Origin: Rhodanobacter sp. Root480
GTDB lineage: Bacteria; Pseudomonadota; Gammaproteobacteria; Xanthomonadales; Rhodanobacteraceae
Reading direction: 5' to 3'
NCBI RefSeq assembly: GCF_001426645.1
Contig: NZ_LMEX01000002.1
Coordinates: forward strand, 1,012,322-1,076,321
Length of the DNA stretch: 64,000 nt
A model generated the notes under the pieces. The model was not told the origin of the DNA. It was given only the letters and a program-made list of their open reading frames with translations, and searched no databases. The first letter of the stretch is position 1; every line of letters begins with the position of its first letter. Both the position numbers and the translations under genes were made by a program. Shown here piece after piece: positions 16,435 through 25,189 of this stretch.

Positions 16435-18669
16435 TCAGAATGTGATCGAGTGGCTCAGGGAAACCACCCGGCCACGACCGGCCCAGAAGTTCTGCCAGCC
16501 CGGCAACTGCGACCAGCTCAGCACGTATTGCTTGTTGAACAGGTTGTCGACGCCCAGCGAGAACTTGCCAATGCTTTCGGTCTGGTAGTTGACGCCCAAG
16601 TCGACCAGGGTATAGCCGTGGGTGTTCTCCTCATTCTCGTAGGTCTCGCCGTTGGCACCTGCGAAGACACCGCGCAGATCGCGACTGAGCAGCTTGGTCG
16701 CACCCAGGGTCAGGTTGGCCTCGGGCAGGAAGTTCCAGCTCACCGACGCGACGACCTTGTCCGGGCTGATATCCAGCACGCCCATGTCCTTCACCATGCC
16801 GCTGCCTTCGTAATACTCCGTCTTGCCGCGGATGCGCGAGTACAGCAGGGTCGCCTTCCATTCGTCGTTGAAGGTCCAGCCGCTGCTGAACTCCAGGCCC
16901 TTGATACGGGTTGGCGCACGGGTGAGAACGAAGTCGTCGGTTTCCGCATCCACCGACAGCGATGAGCCGAACGGCGATTTGCTGTCGTAGTACGACATGC
17001 CCAGCGAGCCCTGTTCACCGCGCCAGTTGAAGCCGATCTCCCGGTTGGTGACGATGATCGCCTGCAGGTCCTTGATGCGGCTCACCGACTGGCCCGGCTC
17101 GCTGATGTTGCGCAGCGGTATACCGATGTTGGGCAGGCCGAAACCCTCGCCGTAGGAAACGAATGCCGACCACTCGTCGTTGAAGCGCCAGATCGCGCCG
17201 AGGTTGGTCATGTTCTCGACGTAGTTGAGGCCGCCGCCCTCCACGGACACGCTGTTGCGGTAAGCCGTGGTGACGTAGCTGTCCACGTGCAGTTCGCCGT
17301 CCTCGCGACGCACGCCGCCGCTGAGGGTCAACGGGCCCACGTCCCAGGTCAGCTGCGCGTACGGCGCCACACTGGTGTATTCCATCGGCGGTACCCAGAC
17401 GCGGTTGGTCAGCGCGAGGCGCTGCGCGGCCACGTCTTCGACTACATCCACACCCACGCGCAACTGCAGGCCTTCGGCACTGAACAGGTCGCCGCGGGTC
17501 CACGAAGTACGGAGGCCCTTCTTCTTCGAGGTAATTTCGGATTGGTCGAAGATGCGTTCACTCTCCGGCGGGGCGGGCTTCACCACCTGTCGATCCGAGC
17601 CGTTCTCGGGGATGTAGCGCATGGCCTGGTCGGCCCAGTAGGCGTCAGCGGTGAAGATGCCGCCGAACAGATTGCGGTGACTGTAATTGGCCGAGATCTG
17701 GGTGAAGTCGTTGAACTCGGACCTGGAGCCGTCGATCGAACCGCGCTCGGATGTGTTGGTGGTGGGTACCGGGCATTCGACCGGGTCGAAACGGCAACCT
17801 TCGACCTGGATGTAATTGGCTTTGCCGGCAATCTTGAATTTGCTGTAGCTGGCCTGGATGCGCTGTTCCTCGTCCGTGCCGAAGTTGTAGCCGCCTTTCA
17901 GGAACAGGTTCTTGGCGGTCGAATCGGACGTCGAGCCGCTGGTATTCATGCCGATACGGCGACCGTTGCCGTCATAGGAGATGCCGCGATCGATGTACGA
18001 GGCACTCAGCAACGCATCGCCGGCGTCGCCTTTGTAGGCGTGGGTGACGCCGACCTTGTACTGGCCGCTATCGGAGCCGAACTGCGAGCTGTAACGCGTG
18101 TTCAGCGTGGTTTCGTGGCCCTTTTTGGTTGGCACCTTGGAGATGTAGTTGATGATGCCGCCGGCCGCGCCAATGCCCTCGGCCGCAGATGGACCATTGA
18201 TCACCTCGATGCGGCCGATCACGCCCATGTCGGTGAAGGTGCCGTTGCGATTGCCCTCGCGCAGCGGCGAGCCCTGCGGGATGCCGTCGAACAGGCGCAG
18301 CGCGATGCGTCCGCGCAAGGTCTCGCCGGAGTTGCTCATCGCCTGCGAGGCTTCGGAATAGCCGGGCACGGTGCGCGCCAGCACGGCGGTGGCGTCCTCG
18401 GTCAACGTCAACGTGCGCTCCACCTCGGCCTTCGAAACCACTGTGATGGCGCCGGGGATCTTGTCGATGGCAGTAGCCGTGCGGGTACCGGTGGTGACCG
18501 TGACGGCACCGAGCTCGACGGCTTCCTGTGCGGCCGCCGCTTTCCTGGCCTGCGTTTCTTCGGCGCGGGTGTCGGTGGTATCCGCTGCTGTGACTTGCTG
18601 CGCATGCAGGCTGGCGCTGATGGCCGATGCCAGCAGCAGACAACCGAGAGCGGCAGGTATCTGTTTCAT
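16435..18669 (-). CDS. TonB-dependent receptor, siderophore/iron-type
   Basis: 744 residues. Signal peptide ~1-23 (ends SLHAQQ). Plug domain with ATAIDKIPGAITVVSKAEVE (within 62-82), EVINGPSAAEGIGAAGGIINYISK near 157-180, then a beta-barrel whose end reads VSLSHSITF. The plug resembles FhuA/FepA-type receptors more than the sugar-type receptor at 705-3413. A candidate ligand is a ferric siderophore, but no Fur box or iron gene is evident nearby. The LysR gene is upstream on the same strand (277-bp gap with an inverted repeat). Substrate uncertain. Confidence 0.85.
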   Translation of the reverse strand: MKQIPAALGCLLLASAISASLHAQQVTAADTTDTRAEETQARKAAAAQEAVELGAVTVTTGTRTATAIDKIPGAITVVSKAEVERTLTLTEDATAVLARTVPGYSEASQAMSNSGETLRGRIALRLFDGIPQGSPLREGNRNGTFTDMGVIGRIEVINGPSAAEGIGAAGGIINYISKVPTKKGHETTLNTRYSSQFGSDSGQYKVGVTHAYKGDAGDALLSASYIDRGISYDGNGRRIGMNTSGSTSDSTAKNLFLKGGYNFGTDEEQRIQASYSKFKIAGKANYIQVEGCRFDPVECPVPTTNTSERGSIDGSRSEFNDFTQISANYSHRNLFGGIFTADAYWADQAMRYIPENGSDRQVVKPAPPESERIFDQSEITSKKKGLRTSWTRGDLFSAEGLQLRVGVDVVEDVAAQRLALTNRVWVPPMEYTSVAPYAQLTWDVGPLTLSGGVRREDGELHVDSYVTTAYRNSVSVEGGGLNYVENMTNLGAIWRFNDEWSAFVSYGEGFGLPNIGIPLRNISEPGQSVSRIKDLQAIIVTNREIGFNWRGEQGSLGMSYYDSKSPFGSSLSVDAETDDFVLTRAPTRIKGLEFSSGWTFNDEWKATLLYSRIRGKTEYYEGSGMVKDMGVLDISPDKVVASVSWNFLPEANLTLGATKLLSRDLRGVFAGANGETYENEENTHGYTLVDLGVNYQTESIGKFSLGVDNLFNKQYVLSWSQLPGWQNFWAGRGRVVSLSHSITF

Positions 18670-18780
18670 GATGTGTTGTCTCTAGTTGTTGGTTGGTTGC
18701 AGAGACGCTGTTGTGGACACGCGACTCCCCCGATCGACGTACTGCGGCGCGGATGAAAGCCCCCACCGCTTGCCCTTTGG

Positions 18781-18808
18781 CAGTGCCTGATCTGCAACAC
18801 CGGCACTG
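18781..18808. promoter_or_regulatory. Inverted repeat CAGTGCC-N14-GGCACTG upstream of the TonB receptor
   Basis: Perfect 7-bp arms at 18781-18787 and 18802-18808. It lies between the LysR stop codon and the receptor start. It could be a regulator site or the end of the LysR transcript; it lacks a T-run. A direct repeat CTGCGGGTA (18831-18839 and 18847-18855, 16 bp apart) lies beside it. Role unknown. Confidence 0.4.
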
Positions 18809-18945
18809 TTTTGAGCTTATGGAGTGCGCCCTGCGGGTAGAACCGCCTGCGGGTATGTTCAGACTCTAGTTTTTGTTGCTTACGCCGCGGCCGCGGACCA
18901 CGCGTGCCAGCGCATGGATCGAGGCTGGCGACAGCGGGAGGTCGA

Positions 18946-19842
18946 TCAGCTGGCGCGGGGCCGGCTTGCGGCGGCCTTCATCACGGCCAGGCTCTCCTGC
19001 AGCAGCACGGTGACGAGGCTGATACGCACGGTGGCGCGCGACCACACGATGCCGATGCGCCGTGGCACGCAGATCTGCGGCACCGGCATGCGCACCAGTT
19101 GCAGGCCTTCGGGCCAGGGCGGCGCCCAGTCGGGTACCAGCGATACGCCGAGGCCGCGGTCCACCATCACCGCGATCGCGTTCAGTGCATTCAGCTCGAA
19201 GCGCTCCTGCGGCACGATGCCCACCGCGCGCAGGTACTCGTCGGCCTGGCGGCCGCCCCACTGGTTGCGGTCATAGCGAATCAACGGCTCGGTGGCGAGC
19301 AGCTCATGCGGATCGCGTCCGGCCATGCTGGCCGGTGCCAGCACCACCAGCGGCTCCTCGCGCAGCAACTGCCAGTCGCAGGTCTTGGGCAGCGCAAACG
19401 GCGCCTGCAGCACGATCGCCGCATCCAGTTCGCCGCTTTCCACGGTGCGATACAGGTCCGCCGAATAGCCCGGTCTGATGAATACGTTGATCTGCGGAAA
19501 CTTCTCCACCATCCGCGCGAAGATGTCCGGCAGCATGCCGGCCAGCGCCGTGGGACAGGCCCCCAGCTTCAGCTCGCCCGATACCGCGCTGCTGTTGGCC
19601 ACGCTGCGCAGGTCGGCCACGTCGCGCAGCATGTCACGGGCGCGCTGCAGGATGCGCGAGCCTTCTTCGGTGATGCATACGGTGCGCCCGGCGCGGGCGA
19701 TCAGCGGTACGCCGATTTCGCGTTCCAGCGTACGGATCTGCTGCGCCACCGCCGCCGGCGTGATGTTCAGTACGCGCGATGCGGCCGCCATCGAGCCGCA
19801 ATTGACCACGGTGACAAAGGTATGGAGGAATTGGGTATCCAC
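18946..19842 (-). CDS. LysR-family transcriptional regulator
   Basis: 298 residues. The N-terminal winged helix-turn-helix (FVTVVNCGSMAAASRVLNIT then AVAQQIRTLEREIGVPL, residues ~8-46) is followed by a LysR substrate-binding domain (GELKLGACPTALAGMLP near 90; GLGVSLVPDW near 233). It lies 103 bp downstream of the symporter gene on the same strand rather than divergent from a target, so its targets are not obvious. Candidates are the symporter/CitE-like unit or the TonB receptor downstream. Confidence 0.9.
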   Translation of the reverse strand: MDTQFLHTFVTVVNCGSMAAASRVLNITPAAVAQQIRTLEREIGVPLIARAGRTVCITEEGSRILQRARDMLRDVADLRSVANSSAVSGELKLGACPTALAGMLPDIFARMVEKFPQINVFIRPGYSADLYRTVESGELDAAIVLQAPFALPKTCDWQLLREEPLVVLAPASMAGRDPHELLATEPLIRYDRNQWGGRQADEYLRAVGIVPQERFELNALNAIAVMVDRGLGVSLVPDWAPPWPEGLQLVRMPVPQICVPRRIGIVWSRATVRISLVTVLLQESLAVMKAAASRPRAS

Positions 19843-19945
19843 ATCGTTTCACTCAGCGCCGGGCGCAGGTTGGGGCGGGGAGCCGGGCAGGCATGCACCT
19901 GCCCAGCATCGCCGGCTACCCGGGCAACCGCACCGAGGTGCGGCG

Positions 19946-22399
19946 TTATGTCTCGTTCGACGCGGGCGTCGCACGATTCACATCCGACCGGGAAAAGATG
20001 GTCAAGCCGTCCAGTGAGCGGGTCGGCGGCGGGAAAAACAGGCTCGCCACGTAACCGATCACGATGCACAACATGATCGAGATGGCGAGATAGAAATACG
20101 GATGCACCAGGCTCATCGACCACGCCCAGGTGGTCAGCACGATGCTCGAACCCACGCCGATGGCCACACCCGGCGAATTGGCCCGGCGGGTGAACATCCC
20201 CAGCGTGTAGGCCCCGGCGAAACCGCCACCGAGCAGGCCGGCCAGTTCGATCGACACGTCGAACAGCGAGTGGATGTCGTAACGCGACAACAGCAGCGAC
20301 ACGCCGATGGCGATCAAACCGGTGACCACGGTGGCGATCTCGGCGAAGCGCACGCTGGTGGCGGGGTTCGGCTTCTTCACCAGCTTCTCGTAGAAATCCA
20401 CCGAGGCCAGCGTCGACACGCTGTTCATGATGCTGGACAGGGTCGACATCGCCGCGGCGAAGATGCCCGCGATGATCAGCCCGGTGACACCCATCGGCAG
20501 CTCGGCGGCGATGAACAGCGGGAAGGTGGCGTCGATCGGCAGCAACGGGTCGAGCCGCTCCGGGTGCGACTTGTAATACACGAACAGCGCCGTGCCGATC
20601 GAGTAGAAGATGAAGCCGCCGGGGATCATGATCGCCGCGAACGCCCAGATCGAACGGCCCGCCTCCTTGTCGGACTTGGTCGACAGCGTGCGCTGCATCA
20701 GCACCTGATCCTTGGGGAAGGTCAACACCACGTCGAACACCACCAGGAAGATGAAGCCCCACACGGTGGCCTTGGTCAGGTCGAAGCTGAAGTCGAACAG
20801 CCGGGTCTTGTTCTCCGCCGCGGCCACCGCGTAGAACTCCTCGAAGCCGCCGTTGATGTGATAGACGATGAAGCCGATCGCGAACAGCGCGCCGCCCATG
20901 ATCACCAGTACCTGCACGAAGTCGGTCCAGATCACTGCCTTCATGCCGCCCAGCGCGGTGTAGATGATGGTGACCACACCCATCAGCAGCACGCTCCAGA
21001 CCACGTCGATACCGGTAATGGTGGCGATCGCCAGCGCAGGCAGGAACAGCACCACGCTCATGCGGCTGCCGATCTGCATCACGATGCACAACGCACTGGC
21101 CAGCATGCGAATGGCCGGGTGGAAGCGCGTTTCCAGATACGAGAACACCGACATCAGATCCAGTCGGCGCAGCAGCGGCACGATCCACACCGCCACAAAC
21201 ATCAGCCCGAGCACGGCGATGAGGTTGTTGGTCATGTACTGCCAGTTGGTCTCGAATGCCTTGGCCGGGATCGCGATGAAACTGATCGAACTGGTGTTGG
21301 TGGCGTACAGGCTGACGCCGGCGGCCCAGAACGGAATGCTGCGCCCGCCGACGAAGAAGTCGGCGGTGGAGTTGCGCTTTTCGCGCAGATAAAAGTACAG
21401 CCCCATGCCGAACATCATGCCGAGGTAGACGACGATCACCAGCCAGTCCAGCCATTTCAGCAGCTGGCTGCCCGCGGCCACCTCGGCGGCCTCGAACACG
21501 ATCTGGCCGTCATCGGCCGGCTGTGCCCACAGCACACCATCGCCCCAGCTGGCGGCGGCTGTCGCCTGCGCGGGGCGGACGCCCGGCAGCACGGCCCAAG
21601 CGCTCGTAATCGTCTGGAAGGTCATCAACTGGCGGGTGCCCGCGGCGTCGGCAACGAGGTAGATGACGTGAGCCTGGCCGATCGCACGGCCGGAGTTCGC
21701 CAGCACCGTGCCGGGCACCTCGGCGCGCGACTCCCAGCCCGCTTCGGCGCTCCAGCGAAGCAGCCGATCAGGCGCATCGACCGCCCCCGGCAGTACCAGG
21801 AACAGTCCCCGGGTCTGCGCCGTCAGCGAGACCGGATCACCACCGCCGCTCCAGCCAGCGTGCACCAGCCATGACGCGTTCGCCGTATCCGGCAGGATCT
21901 GCAGCAGGGCCGACGTACCATCCGCCGCCACACCGGCGACAAACAGGTCATCACCCTGCAAGGTGCCTCGTGCGTGCCGCAGTGGACGCGGCAGCGGCGG
22001 CAAGGTGCGTGCACCGAGCTGGCCGTTGGTGAACGCAAGTCGGGATACCTGATCGACCGAGCCACCCTCGCCCGACAACACGAACGCCCGCGTACCGTTG
22101 CCGACTGCGGCCTGCACCGTACCCGTCGGTTGCCACGCCGAGCGCGTCCACGCGGCGCGATCAGCGTCGAGCACCCAGACGCCGTCGGTGGTGATCGCCA
22201 CAGGCCGCTGGTCCACCGTCACCACCGCGCTGAGCGTCGCTTGCGTGGCCAGCGGCGGCAGCGCGACCGGTTTGGCCGACGTCAGGCTTTCCGCCGCGCA
22301 TGGCGCCGCCATCAGGCAAAGCAGCAGCAACAGCCAGCGCCGCAGCAAAACCGCCACGGGGAAACGGGAACGAGCGGACAACGGGAAACTCATGCGCAC
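19946..22399 (-). CDS. Sodium:solute symporter (SSS family) with an N-terminal exported propeller-like domain
   Basis: 817 residues, far longer than the ~500 of ordinary SSS carriers. Residues ~1-36 form a signal peptide (LLLLLCLMAAPCAAES). Residues ~40-310 are rich in repeating strand-turn units such as PPLPRPLRHARGTLQGDDLFVAG, as in kelch-type beta-propellers. From ~315 the SSS core runs through about 13 helices, with FFVGGRSIPFWAAGVSLYATNTS, the characteristic early SSS segment. The propeller would sit in the periplasm and might bind, isomerise or present the solute. Known: NanM-like propellers are sialic acid mutarotases and are associated with some SSS transporters; whether this domain belongs to that group is not settled. 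GTG start preceded by GAGG. It follows the CitE-like gene on the same strand. Confidence 0.82.
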   Translation of the reverse strand: MRMSFPLSARSRFPVAVLLRRWLLLLLCLMAAPCAAESLTSAKPVALPPLATQATLSAVVTVDQRPVAITTDGVWVLDADRAAWTRSAWQPTGTVQAAVGNGTRAFVLSGEGGSVDQVSRLAFTNGQLGARTLPPLPRPLRHARGTLQGDDLFVAGVAADGTSALLQILPDTANASWLVHAGWSGGGDPVSLTAQTRGLFLVLPGAVDAPDRLLRWSAEAGWESRAEVPGTVLANSGRAIGQAHVIYLVADAAGTRQLMTFQTITSAWAVLPGVRPAQATAAASWGDGVLWAQPADDGQIVFEAAEVAAGSQLLKWLDWLVIVVYLGMMFGMGLYFYLREKRNSTADFFVGGRSIPFWAAGVSLYATNTSSISFIAIPAKAFETNWQYMTNNLIAVLGLMFVAVWIVPLLRRLDLMSVFSYLETRFHPAIRMLASALCIVMQIGSRMSVVLFLPALAIATITGIDVVWSVLLMGVVTIIYTALGGMKAVIWTDFVQVLVIMGGALFAIGFIVYHINGGFEEFYAVAAAENKTRLFDFSFDLTKATVWGFIFLVVFDVVLTFPKDQVLMQRTLSTKSDKEAGRSIWAFAAIMIPGGFIFYSIGTALFVYYKSHPERLDPLLPIDATFPLFIAAELPMGVTGLIIAGIFAAAMSTLSSIMNSVSTLASVDFYEKLVKKPNPATSVRFAEIATVVTGLIAIGVSLLLSRYDIHSLFDVSIELAGLLGGGFAGAYTLGMFTRRANSPGVAIGVGSSIVLTTWAWSMSLVHPYFYLAISIMLCIVIGYVASLFFPPPTRSLDGLTIFSRSDVNRATPASNET

Positions 22400-22491
22400 G
22401 ATTTCAACCTCGAACCACCATGCAGGCGCATGCGGCTATGCGTATCGACGTCGGTGGCACGAAACCGGGTTTCGCGAAAACCACGCGCCGC

Positions 22492-23373
22492 CTAGGAAAG
22501 CGGTTCATTGGAGCCCCCATCCGTCTCGCGCACGCTGGCGAGCATCGCCTGCGCGCGCTTGACGAAAGGTGGATCGATCATCTGCCCATCGACGACGAAG
22601 GCGGCCCTGCCCTCGGCCGCCGCCCGGTCCGCCGCCTCGACGATGCGCCGCGCTCTGGCAATCTCGTCGGCGCTGGCGCGAAACACGTCGTTGGCCAGCG
22701 GCACCTGGCGCGGATGGATGCAACTCTTGCCAATGTAGCCCAGCCGCCGCGCCATCAGCGCCTCCACGCGGAAGGCTGCGTCATCACTCAGATCCGCAAA
22801 AGCCCCATCGCAGGCGAACACGTCGGCCATGCCGGCCGCGACCCGCAGCTCGAACAGCACGGCGTGCAGGTTGGCCGGATCGCGGCGGTCGATGCCCAGT
22901 GGCTCGAACAGGTCGGCCAGCCCCAACTGCAGGCCGGCCACGCGAGGATGCGCGCTGGCCAGCTGCGCCGCCCGACGCAACCCGCATGGCGTCTCGATCG
23001 TCAGCAACAAGCGAATCGGCGGACCCACGCCCTGCATCGATTCAGCACGCTCCAGCAGTGCCACCGCCGCCAGCACCTCATCGACGCGCTCGACCTTGGG
23101 CAGATTGACCATGTCCACGCCGGTGCCAGCCAACGACAGCAAGTCGGCCTCGCCATGCGCCGAGTCCAGCGCATTGCTGCGCACGATCAGGATCTTGCCT
23201 GACACCCGCGCAGCCTCCGAACGCAGGCACTGCACCACCGCTCCACGCGCCATGTCCTTGGCCTCGACGGGGACGGAATCCTCCAGATCGAACGAGAGCG
23301 CGTCCGCGTCGCCGGCCAGTGCCTTGGCGAACAACTCCGGGCGCACCCCGGGGACGAAGAGCTTGCTACGCAT
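22492..23373 (-). CDS. CitE/HpcH-HpaI family acyl-CoA lyase (citrate lyase beta / malyl-CoA lyase-like)
   Basis: About 293 residues from the ATG at 23373; a GTG three codons upstream is possible. It starts RSKLFVPG, the family hallmark, followed by ADALSFDLEDSVP with the acidic metal-binding/catalytic residues, LTIETPCGL near 145 and GYIGKSCIHPRQV near 235. It is a cytoplasmic Mg-dependent lyase expected to cleave a 3-hydroxyacyl-CoA such as malyl-CoA or citramalyl-CoA. Without citC/D/F neighbours it is unlikely to be part of citrate lyase. It lies between the EamA permease and the propeller-symporter, all on one strand, which suggests uptake and breakdown of an organic acid or sugar acid (inference). 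Confidence 0.85.
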   Translation of the reverse strand: MRSKLFVPGVRPELFAKALAGDADALSFDLEDSVPVEAKDMARGAVVQCLRSEAARVSGKILIVRSNALDSAHGEADLLSLAGTGVDMVNLPKVERVDEVLAAVALLERAESMQGVGPPIRLLLTIETPCGLRRAAQLASAHPRVAGLQLGLADLFEPLGIDRRDPANLHAVLFELRVAAGMADVFACDGAFADLSDDAAFRVEALMARRLGYIGKSCIHPRQVPLANDVFRASADEIARARRIVEAADRAAAEGRAAFVVDGQMIDPPFVKRAQAMLASVRETDGGSNEPLS

Positions 23374-23484
23374 GGTGGGCACCGTTCATGCCCAAAGTGT
23401 GCGTGAACCAGGCCGGCGGAAAACCCGGCATGAAACGGGTTCAGACGATACTTTTCGTTTCGATTCGTGCCCCGCGATGTGCTC

Positions 23485-24351
23485 TTACACGCGGGCGATG
23501 CAACCGATCGCCAGCGCCGCCAGCAGCACGCCGGCCAGGTTGAGCCGGCTCAGCCGCTCGCGGAACAGCAGTACGCCGACCAGTGCGCCCAGTGCCACCA
23601 CGCCGATGTTCATGCTGGCGAAGACCAGCGCCGGGTGTTGCGGCAACGCGCGATGGCCGCGCAGGTAGAACAGGATATTGCCGAAGTTGAACAGCCCCAG
23701 CAGCACGCCGCCGAGCAGGTTGCGCGCGGTGAAACGGGCACCGCCGCGGCAGCGGCGCCACAACGCCAGGGCAAATGCCACTGGCAGGGCCAGCGCGAAC
23801 ATCGCCTGCAACGAGGTGGCCAGCGGCACGCCGGCTTGCGCCACGCGCTTGAACAGGATGTCGATGACGCCGAAACCGGCCAGCACCAGCAGCGGGTAAA
23901 GCCAGCGTGCGGCGTTGGCGGCTGCGGATGTGGCGGGCGATGGCGACGTCCGCCACAGCATCGCCGCCAGCGCCAGCAGACCCAGCACGATGCCGACCGC
24001 GGCGGCCGGGCGCAGCGATTCGCCGAAGAACACGAACGCCGCCGGCAACGACAGCAGCAGGGACAGGCGCTGCGCCGCATCGCTGCGCACGATGCCGGCG
24101 TGGCGCACCGAGGCGCCCAGGGCCAGGAAGATGGTCGGCAGCAGCAGGCCCAGGCCGATCAGCGCCAGCCACGGCACGGCCACGTTGCGCAGGACGGAAG
24201 TGTCCGGTTGCAGCATCAACGCCACGAGTACGCTGGCAACCGCGTAATTCCATGCGATCGCCTGGCCCACATCCACCTCGAAGCGGCGGGCGAGCTTGAG
24301 CAGCGCCGAGACCAGCACGCTGCATGCGATGGCGAGAAAGACGTCGATCAA
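23485..24351 (-). CDS. EamA/DMT-family membrane permease
   Basis: About 288 residues with roughly ten predicted helices in two EamA repeats; RERLSRLNLAGVLLAALAIGCIA is the typical end of the second repeat. The frame is open to 24441, but that part lies in the palindromic repeat at 24381-24472. A TTG at 24351 (L-I-D-V-F-L-A-I) just outside the repeat is therefore taken as the start; no clear ribosome site supports it. Inner-membrane exporter or importer of small metabolites, substrate unknown. Its stop is 111 bp upstream of the CitE-like gene on the same strand. Confidence 0.75.
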   Translation of the reverse strand: MIDVFLAIACSVLVSALLKLARRFEVDVGQAIAWNYAVASVLVALMLQPDTSVLRNVAVPWLALIGLGLLLPTIFLALGASVRHAGIVRSDAAQRLSLLLSLPAAFVFFGESLRPAAAVGIVLGLLALAAMLWRTSPSPATSAAANAARWLYPLLVLAGFGVIDILFKRVAQAGVPLATSLQAMFALALPVAFALALWRRCRGGARFTARNLLGGVLLGLFNFGNILFYLRGHRALPQHPALVFASMNIGVVALGALVGVLLFRERLSRLNLAGVLLAALAIGCIARV

Positions 24352-24380
24352 CGGAATGTCCCGACGGCACAAAGACCCAT

Positions 24381-24472
24381 GTAGGAGCGACTTCAGTCGC
24401 GATGCTTTTGCTTTTGGCCTGAGGTTTCCAAGGCCACACAAACAAGAGCGTCGCGACTGAAGTCGCTCCTAC
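24381..24472. repeat. REP/SMAG-type palindromic pair A
   Basis: GTAGGAGCGACTTCAGTCGC (24381-24400) and its inverse GCGACTGAAGTCGCTCCTAC (24453-24472) face each other across ~52 bp. Each unit also contains an internal palindrome. The GTAG/CTAC termini match the REP class described in Stenotrophomonas and relatives. It lies between eda and the EamA gene and may stabilise or end the eda transcript. Confidence 0.85.
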
Positions 24473-24490
24473 AGGTTCCTGCAATACGGC

Positions 24491-25147
24491 TTACTTCAGT
24501 GCGGCGGCTTCGCGCGCCAGTTGCTCGATGCCGGCCCAGTCGCCGCGTGCCATCTTGTCCGCCGGCGTCAGCCAGGAGCCGCCCACGCAGACCACGTTGG
24601 TCAGCTTCAGGAAGTCGATCGCGTTGCTGAGGTTGATGCCGCCGGTGGGGCAGAAATGGATCTGCGGCAGCGGGCTGGCCCAGGCGGCGAGCAGCTTGGC
24701 GCCGCCCACCGGTACCGCGGGAAACAGCTTCAGGTGTTCATAGCCGCGCTCGAGCAGGGCCATTGCCTCGCTGGCGGTGGCCACGCCGGGCAGCAGCGGC
24801 AGTTCGTTGTCGTCGGCCGCATCGAGCAGGCGCGGCGAGGTGCCGGGGGAGACGGCGAAATGCGCGCCGGCCAGGCGGGCGGTTTCCAGCTGGCCGCCGC
24901 GCAGCACCGTGCCCACGCCGACCACGGCTTCCTTGACCTCGGCGACGATGGCGCGAACCGCATCCATCGCGGCCGGCGTGCGCAAGGTGACTTCGATCGT
25001 GCGAATGCCGCCGGCCACCAGCGCGCGTGCCATCGGCACCGCATGGTTGACGTCGTCGATGATCACCACCGGTACCACCGGGGCGAGCTTGAGAATCGTG
25101 GCCAGCTTCTGTTGTCGCGTTTCCTGCAATGTCATGGTCGATGGCAT
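24491..25147 (-). CDS. eda: 2-keto-3-deoxy-6-phosphogluconate aldolase
   Basis: 218 residues. Class I aldolase with the Schiff-base lysine in HLKLFPA near residue 137, the essential Glu in TIEVTLRTPAA near 50, and the phosphate-binding CPTGGINLSNA near 163. It splits KDPG to pyruvate and glyceraldehyde-3-phosphate, the last step of the Entner-Doudoroff pathway. It lies 42 bp after edd on the same strand, at the end of the zwf-pgl-edd-eda run. An ATG at 25135 is an alternative start. Confidence 0.95.
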   Translation of the reverse strand: MPSTMTLQETRQQKLATILKLAPVVPVVIIDDVNHAVPMARALVAGGIRTIEVTLRTPAAMDAVRAIVAEVKEAVVGVGTVLRGGQLETARLAGAHFAVSPGTSPRLLDAADDNELPLLPGVATASEAMALLERGYEHLKLFPAVPVGGAKLLAAWASPLPQIHFCPTGGINLSNAIDFLKLTNVVCVGGSWLTPADKMARGDWAGIEQLAREAAALK

Positions 25148-25189
25148 CCGTTTGTATCGGTGGTGCCGGCGCAGTGCGCCGGCGCGGGT

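Noticed and set aside
22492-23373. Citrate lyase beta subunit of a fermentative citrate operon
   Set aside because: No citC, citD, citF, citG or citX gene lies nearby; a stand-alone CitE-like lyase is more likely.
24352-24441. N-terminal extension of the EamA permease
   Set aside because: The added residues would be encoded by a REP pair found at other intergenic sites, so a start downstream of the repeat is preferred.
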